From assembly GCA_030141605.1 (NCBI GenBank), contig JAQGDQ010000445.1, positions 1 to 64,000 of the forward strand: DNA of 64,000 bases, written 5' to 3'. Below are positions 57,529 through 64,000 of this stretch, piece after piece; position 1 is the first letter of the stretch; the number at the start of each line of letters is the position of its first letter. The position numbers and the translations under genes were made by a program. Below the pieces are notes generated by a model. It did not search any database. It saw only the letters and a list, made by a program, of their open reading frames with translations, and had not been told where the DNA came from. This DNA comes from Tubiluchus corallicola (lineage: Eukaryota; Priapulida; Priapulimorpha; Priapulimorphida; Tubiluchidae).

Positions 57529-60500
57529 CTAAAATAAAGAGACTGCAAATTATTTTCCAAAACAATGAACTTACGAATGTTGTGTTACGTTAATAAGCCC
57601 TTTCATAGTACTGCTAATTATACCGCGTAATATAATTGTGAAGTAGGTTAAGAAAATCAACTGTTAATATAAATTTATAGGGGAAGAAATTAAACTTGAA
57701 AATGAAATAACTGAATAGACTACGCAACAAGGAAGCATTCAGATAAAATGAAAAATATGCAAAGATGATCAACCAAATATGGCCAAGCAGCTAACCGATT
57801 AAAACATAAACAAACTAGGAAACGGTGAAATGAAGAAAATAAAATAAAACGTAAGTAAAACACCAGTGAAGGAAACAAAATATGCGTGATAAAATCAAAC
57901 TAAATATGATGAAACGAAAATATGCAGTGGTGTTTATTCAAATTATGTTAAGCATAATGCCGAAAGAACTATAGAACACAAGAACTAATAGAGAGAAGCA
58001 GAAGTGGAGTAAACAAATATGTAATTGATGAAATATGAGTATGTGACTAAATAGACAATGTGACTCAATGAAAAATATAATAATATTTAATGATAAATGT
58101 GAAACGATAAGCAAAATAATACAATAAAATGAATATATGTAGCGAAATACAGATATGGATAGCCCTCTATAGAAAAGTAAAATTAACTTAAATTTGTCTT
58201 GATGGAAATGGCCTGGTAGTTTTATGTTTTGTTTAGTTTATCATGCATATTTTGTTTCATTCACTGATTCATTATTTATTTTTTTGGTTTGACTTTTCTC
58301 TAGTTTGTTTGATGTTTTAATCGGTTAGTGAAATGCTTTACATATTTTGTTAATCATCATTTCATATTTTTCATTTTATTTCTTTGTTGCGTAGCTTATT
58401 TAGTTATTTTGCTTTCATGTTTAATGTATTCCCCCATAAATTCATGTTAACAGCAGCACTACAATTTTTTTACAATTTACACTAAACTGAGAAGGGTAGC
58501 CGACTCGATGACCAATTGGTCTTTCGCTACCCTTTCTCCTGCACCCCCCTTAACTCTTTCCTTTATGCTTAATTTATCCTTTTTAATCAATAAGTATAAA
58601 AATTATAGTCAATTTGTATACTGGTGTAAATGAGGAGATAAATAAAAATGTCTATGTCTATTGTGAACATGTAATATCTAGCTGCTAACTAGGGCTTTAA
58701 ATCACAGGTAATATGTGTATTTTCAACAGGATAGCTAAATATCTTCATTCCAGACTAACCGCTTAAAAGAAAAATTAGGAGGCATAGGTAACTCGAAAGA
58801 ATCGTGGTTTCAAAACAAACAGATATACGCAAAACCCGTTAAACGTTTAACTTATGTGAACTAAGCATCATTGATTCTTGCGCTGGACCGTATCTCAATG
58901 CTTATACAGTGATCTTTATGAAAGTCATGCTTCGCGTAATGACGATTCTTTTAGCCTCGCATTTTGTTGTAATGCATTAGCGTCGTTAATTCACATTTTC
59001 GCATTACGTCTCCGGCGAACTCCCTTCTACAATAGGCGCTGCTTAATAGATTCCCTTTGGGATGGAAGTGTTTTGACTCAATTAATTAACCGAGTTTAGT
59101 ATATTATAAAATATTATATTATATTATATTCTAAAAGCCAGAATTCTTTAAAACACCAAGGATCTTTGCTGTGGAATTCATTACCAGACCAGTTAAAGTC
59201 CAGTAACTACAAAAAGTTAATTTTAAACTATAAAAAACAACTTATTGCAGGATACAAATAAATGAGACATTTTGCTTATATACTTGTAATACTATACATA
59301 TTTTTTTCATTGCTACGACACTTAAAGATTTTGTTTAAGTTTTTGTTATATTTTGATTTCATTTTGTCTGATTTACAGTTGAAATAGTTTTTCGATGGTT
59401 TAATTTATTATATTTTCTTTCTCAACAAATTCAGTCATTGATGTTATTATTACAACATTTCAGTTTTGTTTCTTCTTATTTGCTTCTGTTTCTTGTTTTG
59501 TTTTGTATGATTTATATTTGCCTTATTTTTCCTTGGTTTAATCTATTATATTTTTTTCTCGACAGCTTTGGTTGATCATTCTACTGTTTTTTGTTTTTTT
59601 GCCGGATTTTTTAGTTAATGCTCAAATTATGCATTTTCTGTTATCTTAAAAATCTCAAGTTATTTTTATTGTGTTTGCTTCGCATGATTCACACTATTTT
59701 AGAATTGTAAATCTTTCGTTATTTAAACTAAAATGTTCTACAGTATTACGATACCTATCATTCAATTGCCAAATTAACACACATCAACCGAATACAAATT
59801 TAAATTGATAACGATGCCATAATTAAGTTTATTTAATCATAACTATTTAAGGGTGGCTGACTTGATAACCTACGGGTTCTTCGCTGCCCTTCTCCTTTGC
59901 TTCAAAATATTTCATGTATTCTTTATACTGTATTTTTATCGTTCTAACGGAGATAATAAATAATTGAATTGAATTGAATTATTACTATCCAAGTTATCAC
60001 TCATCACCTTAGTATGCATTGCAAATAATGATTTAAGCGAATTTTAGAAATGCAAAAACGTAAAAGTCAGAAACACAAAAATGTAATTATTTAAGAAGCT
60101 AATATATGTAATTTAAAATCAAGGGGCCTAAAATAAGTAGACTGCTTACTCACTCTATTTGGTAACATGCAACCTCGTTTTGGCTGTACCATACAAAAAT
60201 TGTATTAATAGTGGTAGTGGTAATGCTAAGTAATGGTACCAAAAATAATGTATGGGGTGTATTAAATTTTGGCATGAAATGACTGAACTTAAAACCTTCC
60301 CAGTTTAAGGGAGGTTTACTGCTTCAATGCACTCTAAAATTAAGCTAAGCTGAAAGCTTAAGGATACAGTACGTCACTGCTGTTCAATACTAACCTATTG
60401 CTGAATATAGAGCCGATAGCATCACTTTTGCTATAAGAAAAACCACCCCCACATTCAGGTAGTCTTACATCACCAAAACTTTCTGGGGCACCAGCGTTTA

Positions 60501-60588
60501 CGATTATTTCCTTATGTGGAGCAGTATCTTGCTTAAATTGCCTAATTTCCCTGTAACTATGAACGACTTCCCATTCACTTTCCGCCAT
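53454..60588 (-). CDS. Nup160: Nucleoporin Nup160 (gene span)
   Basis: Structural subunit of the Nup107-160 (Y) complex of the nuclear pore scaffold. Two coding exons on the minus strand: 60588-60395 and 57528-53454; 4269 bp, 1422 aa, close to human (1436). The N-terminal half is the beta-propeller region: LPECGGGFSYS, FITWRACNDVLELEEHSLDY, GSAVLN, HRLTFSHPSR, SSVMQRLWTGFVPS. The C-terminal half is the helical stack: LRQLIIILCERKQLKTLVEF PYVDLQ, ADLMTYGYYDLLYSFHVFRG NYRKAATVMYEYG, YAWVACPVS, PVFEDLALRCI, VWLPYTAIDQLLRAL. All align in order with vertebrate NUP160. The true start is ATG 60588 (MAESEWEVVH); an upstream TTG in frame is not used. The intron (57529-60394) carries LINE tails. Confidence 0.97.
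57663..58452. repeat. Inverted repeat in Nup160 intron 1
   Basis: 57663-57900 is matched in reverse by about 58240-58452 (shared words: ACTACGCAACAA…/GCTACGCAACAA, ATAAAATGAAAAATATG, ACCGATTAAAACAT, AAACAAACTAG). The right arm runs into a LINE 3' end, so the left arm is probably an inverted partial copy of the same LINE tail. Confidence 0.7.
58453..58660 (+). repeat. LINE 3' end with two-tier hairpin
   Basis: AGGGTAGC…GCTACCCT (58493-58500 with 58526-58533) encloses the perfect palindrome GACCAATTGGTC, then a pyrimidine tract and an AATAAAAATG tail near 58640. Confidence 0.65.
59120..59985 (+). pseudogene. LINE C-terminal fragment with complete 3' UTR
   Basis: 59130-59261 encodes LKHQGSLLWNSLPDQLKSSN YKKLILNYKKQLIAGYK then stop, the usual end of CR1/L2-type ORF2. 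The 3' UTR ends with the hairpin at 59850-59890 and a TTGAA-repeat tail (59960-59985). Confidence 0.8.
60395..60588 (-). CDS. Nup160: Nup160 coding exon 1
   Basis: ATG at 60588 in context AAATATGG. Encodes MAESEWEVVHSYREIRQFKQ… to SNR; donor GTTAGT (minus) at 60394. The segment LPECGGGFSYS corresponds to SESAGGFYY of human NUP160. Confidence 0.93.
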
Positions 60589-60765
60589 ATTTCCCGGCAA
60601 AGTTAATTCTCGGAGAGAAAAAGCCTTCGATTACAAAGTTACAATTAGAATTTTACCACTATGGTTTTAGACGAGATGTACCAATAAGAAATTTAAGGAC
60701 AGAAGAGCTAGAATGAGTAGATTGAATATAAGGCTTGTGATTCAGGCGATTCACAGTGGCTATAC

Positions 60766-61154
60766 TCAGGGCCTATTTCAGCCTAGGCGATGCCCAGGGA
60801 AGTGGGGCGTGTGAGGTCCCATCTGGGGGGCGGGGGGCGAATCGCCGGGGGCGGGCGCCACCATGGTTGGCGTCCATAAAATTTTTGAACTGCTAGAACG
60901 CCGGAGAAGCATTTTCGAAGAGAAAATATGAAGTTATACAGTTGTTAAAGGAAAGAACAATTGAAAGAAAAACTGCTTTATTCTCAAGACCCAGTCCTTA
61001 ATACTTGTCAATACTGGCAAATGGCGCATGTGCGGCAAGAGAGAGGGAGAGAGGAGGCAATATGTTCGCATAAAGCAAAAAAATGTTACCTTGGCGCGAG
61101 GCCCCCCTGGAGGGTGAGGCCCCGGGGAAGTATCCCCACTTGAAATAGGCCCTG
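60766..61154. mobile_element. hAT-like MITE with perfect 8-bp target duplication
   Basis: CAGGGCCTATTTCAG and TTGAAATAGGCCCTG ends; flanks both read GCTATACT (60758-60765 and 61155-61162). GC-rich core (runs of G at 60825-60850), unlike its surroundings. It lies about 180 bp upstream of the Nup160 start. Confidence 0.95.
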
Positions 61155-61162
61155 GCTATACT

Positions 61163-62393
61163 AATATTTCTATCAGGCTTCTCTATATCCACGTCATAAA
61201 GGAGCAAGCCAAAAAGAAAACTGTATATAGCTGCTACATTGTTGTTCTTACACTGCTACAGTCTACATTGACCACTATAATTTCTCTACATTTTATTACT
61301 TGCCTGACCCAGCCATTGACTCTGACTAGTGTGCTCGTGTTTACTGAACATAGATCTTCTTCATTCACTGTGTGATTTCCAAGCTCATTTTAGCTACGGC
61401 ACATTTCAACAGATATTCCATTGTATCACACTCCTTCACACATAGTGGACATCATCCTTACAATGTATTTTTATATTTACAATTTAATTTAATCATGTCT
61501 CATTTCGGTTCAGCAATTTCATACACAGTTTTTTCATCACACTCCATCATATAATTTGTTGCCTGTTTCCAATTTTCCACACTATATTTCATAAATCTCT
61601 GTTTTGTCATATCATCACACTTTTTCACAGCCTCTACTTTTACCACTTTGTAGCTGCTTTTTTAATTTTTTTTACATTGTGACTTCAATAAGCTTTTCAT
61701 CTTTTCAACATTTATATCTCATAATCATAATCATTTGCAATTTTTTGAATTTCTGTCCCCTATCTTCTGGGAATGTCTTTGTCACATACACACAACAGCA
61801 CCTTTTTAGCATTACTTTTACTCTCAGATGCTATCACACTTTGGTAGCAAATAATTTTTTATAATGTATTATTTTGTCTCAATGACCACATTCTGTAGGT
61901 CATCATTGGGCCCCAATAAATCGTAGATGGTTTTTTGCTTCATCATACATGTTAGGGCGTCTTTTTGCCAATTTTCTGTTTCTTCATAGTTTGTTTCTGC
62001 TAATTTACCCCCACCTCAATATTGAAAATCAAGCTATTGATTATCGTTGTCTTGTACACTAATCGTCCTATTTTTATAATTTCAATTCTTACAGCTTCAG
62101 AACTACTCCATTTCATAAAGATCACATATTGTATTATAATTTTTATGTTCCACTTTCTTACTTCGCAGAAGATCATACTGATTGTATACTGCGCGTGCTA
62201 GGCAAAATGTACACTCGAAACGGGGACGCATTTTCTTGTAAACCGCTTAATTAACATAATATATACGATCACTAATCGAGAATAGTGGCGTGAGGTCAGT
62301 AAGATAAACCAGGTTGCCGTTGGTTTATGGTTAGTTGTGGTTTCGTGTGGTAAGGTTTATTTTCCATCTTGCCAAAGGCTAATAAGTAAGCCC
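61163..62393. other. Intergenic between Nup160 and the next plus-strand exon
   Basis: AT-rich and pyrimidine-rich on plus (61600-61860). No gene recognised; promoters for the two divergent units may lie at either end. Confidence 0.4.
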
Positions 62394-62541
62394 ATGGACC
62401 CTCACAACGAGGAACTACGTTCTTCAATGCTAGAGGAAAAGTTTAATGGCACTCAAAGTGATACTTCGGCCGAAAAAGTGAGCAAGCGTTTTGGTCCACA
62501 TCATGCTGGGGCTAAAGAGCTTAAAGAAAAGTACACGAAAG
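62394..62541 (+). CDS. Unrecognised first coding exon
   Basis: ATG 62394 in a good context (CCCATGG) begins MDPHNEELRSSMLEEKFNGT and ends KRFGPHHAGAKELKEKYTK with one base over, at a good donor GTAGGT (62542). The 49 residues are charged and hydrophilic, look coding, and have no membrane span or motif I can name. The next exon is not found before a LINE remnant at 62666 or before the window ends. Confidence 0.5.
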
Positions 62542-62665
62542 GTAGGTACGCGACCTTGCACTTAACTCTGTGTCAGTTAGAATAAAGACGGGTGTGAATG
62601 GTTGCCAATAGGTTAACTATTTATTAATACAGCAACATATCTGATATAGTGGCTTCGTTGAAATA

Positions 62666-63230
62666 GCTGAGAAAACTTGTATTAGAGATTTGGGAGTAAT
62701 GATTTCTCATGAATTTAAATGGAATTCAAATGTTAATCATATCATTGCAAAAGCAAAGCGTGGTATTGGCATGATTACCCGCTATTATTATATCAAGAAA
62801 TACAGCTGCAATTATTTATCTCTATAAAGCTGTTGTTGGACCCATTCTGGAATATGCGTTAGTTGTATGGTCCCTCAGTATGCTACTCTCAAGCATGCTC
62901 TTGAAAGAACTCAGGATAGATGTACTCGTCTTGATATTTACTTGGATCCCACTTCGATTTTTACCCTCGAGCAAAGGCGCGAGACTGTACACCTCGGAAA
63001 CTACTCAATCATTAGTGGAAACACTGTTCTGACAGAGACAGACTTTTTTCCAGGCGTCACAAAGTTCTTCATTGTCATGAGTCTAAGCTGTGTAACCAGC
63101 TGGAACCAACATCAGATCACACTTCTTTGGGCATCATGTAGTTCAGCCATGGAATCGTCCTTCATCATCAGCCATCAGTTCTTCACCAGCTGACAGTTTC
63201 AAAAGACATTTGAGAGAGGAGGACCATTTA
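62666..63230 (+). pseudogene. LINE reverse-transcriptase C-terminal remnant
   Basis: Frame pieces read CIRDLGVMISHEFKWNSNVN then HIIAKAKRGIGMITR, then AAIIYLYKAVVGPILEYALV and LERTQDRCTRLD…LEQRRETVHLGNYSI. This is the thumb/after-RT region of a jockey/CR1-like element (DLGV…KW…HI…KA…R; Y…P.LEY….W). Several frameshifts. Confidence 0.85.
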
Positions 63231-64000
63231 TACAGATAGTTATCATCTAGGTCCTTATTTCATCCAATAAGGTATATTTTTCTGGATGTAATATTTTATG
63301 AAAAGAGAACAGATAAATTGGCAAGGTGATATGATTGAGGAAGAGAAGATTAACTGGCTGTTATTTGGAGACGGTGTTGGTAGCACTAAAAACTTTCTGT
63401 GTGAGACAATGAAAAAGAGAATATGCTAAAAACGATGTACAACTACTGCATTACATGATTGATATTATAGCCGAATGATGGGAATCTACCATGAGGCAAA
63501 GGGGTCAGACGCATTGAACTTGAACTCTGACTTGAATCTTGATGAATGAACTGCTTCGATGTAATGAGGCTTCTTTTGCTTTATGATTGCTTAAATATTG
63601 CTGATTTTTACTGTTCACCTCATTAAAATAGAGGAGGTATTCACAACCAAACGTGGCTAAGACATCTCTGTTGGATTAGTCGCTGATTAAGATGCATAAT
63701 CTTGATGATGAGTGGAGAGATACTGGCCTTGTTGTGAGCATTAAGTAGGCATTGTCGTTGATGCTGGTTTCTTGCTTGCAATGTGCCAAACAGGCATTTC
63801 ACCTTTCCTGATTCTAAGTTTCTTATAATTTTCAGTTTGACGTGAGAATCTCGTTTTTAGGTAACCCATTCTGAATGAATGAAATTAAAATAATCCTGTA
63901 GATATCCAGAAAACCTAGTCTGGAAACTATAGGTAAACGTGGATCAGTTCACATAAGTGGTTCCGCAATCGGTATGTTCGTGTGACAACAGGAAAATATA
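63231..64000 (+). other. Right end of the window
   Basis: No gene or repeat recognised; it may be intron of the gene that starts at 62394. Confidence 0.35.

Noticed and set aside
60586-60600. Nup160 start four codons upstream
   Set aside because: The upstream codon is TTG; the first ATG is at 60588 and has a good context.

Overview
The window is animal (metazoan) DNA: AT-rich, with spliced genes, long introns full of short DNA transposons and LINE 3' ends, and no prokaryotic operon structure. A protostome, probably an arthropod, is the best guess. The reasons are an invertebrate IR-like glutamate receptor exon, very large exons in conserved genes, and short CCTAA (arthropod-type) repeats. 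This is inference; no database was searched. The supplied open reading frames allow TTG and GTG starts, so true starts and exon borders were set by reading splice sites and codon phase.

Four genes are well supported. (1) 8438-18055 (+): a DHHC palmitoyltransferase of the approximated/ZDHHC9-14-18 type. Eight coding exons join in phase to 285 aa, with DHHC-HYT in place of the usual DHHC-PWV. (2) 20049-22847 (-): a single-exon, 932-aa, four-finger matrin/U1-type zinc-finger protein resembling CIZ1. (3) 33840-47470 (+): Dachsous, five coding exons, 3262 aa, signal peptide, 27 cadherin repeats, one membrane span and a conserved cytoplasmic tail. (4) 60588-53454 (-): Nup160, two exons, 1422 aa, nearly all of it in one 4-kb exon. 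Gene fragments include an SDR first-exon-like piece (4172), an IR-like glutamate receptor exon antisense inside the palmitoyltransferase (14.75-15.04 kb), and an unrecognised first exon (62394-62541, +).

Layout: 0-2 kb fold-back element with tRNA-like arms; 2-2.6 kb MITE A; 2.65-4.07 kb 28-bp minisatellite; 4.1-8.4 kb SDR fragment, MITE pieces and a LINE endonuclease fragment carrying a 12-bp minisatellite; 8.4-18.1 kb palmitoyltransferase; 18.1-20.0 kb convergent 3' region; 20.0-22.9 kb CIZ1-like; 23-32 kb MITEs A and B and several broken LINEs; 32.16-33.41 kb 66-bp minisatellite just upstream of Dachsous; 33.8-47.5 kb Dachsous; 48-52.4 kb pogo-like and piggyBac-like MITEs; 53.4-60.6 kb Nup160 with LINE tails in its intron; 60.77-61.15 kb hAT MITE with a perfect 8-bp target duplication; 62.4-64 kb exon fragment and LINE.

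Functionally, the striking point is that the Dachsous ligand of the Fat planar-polarity/growth pathway lies about 16 kb from a palmitoyltransferase of the family (Approximated) that acts in the same pathway in Drosophila. The other notable signal is a repeated two-tier hairpin (outer stem plus a GACC/GGTC inner stem) at five places, at least two of them LINE 3' ends, with paired base changes between copies.
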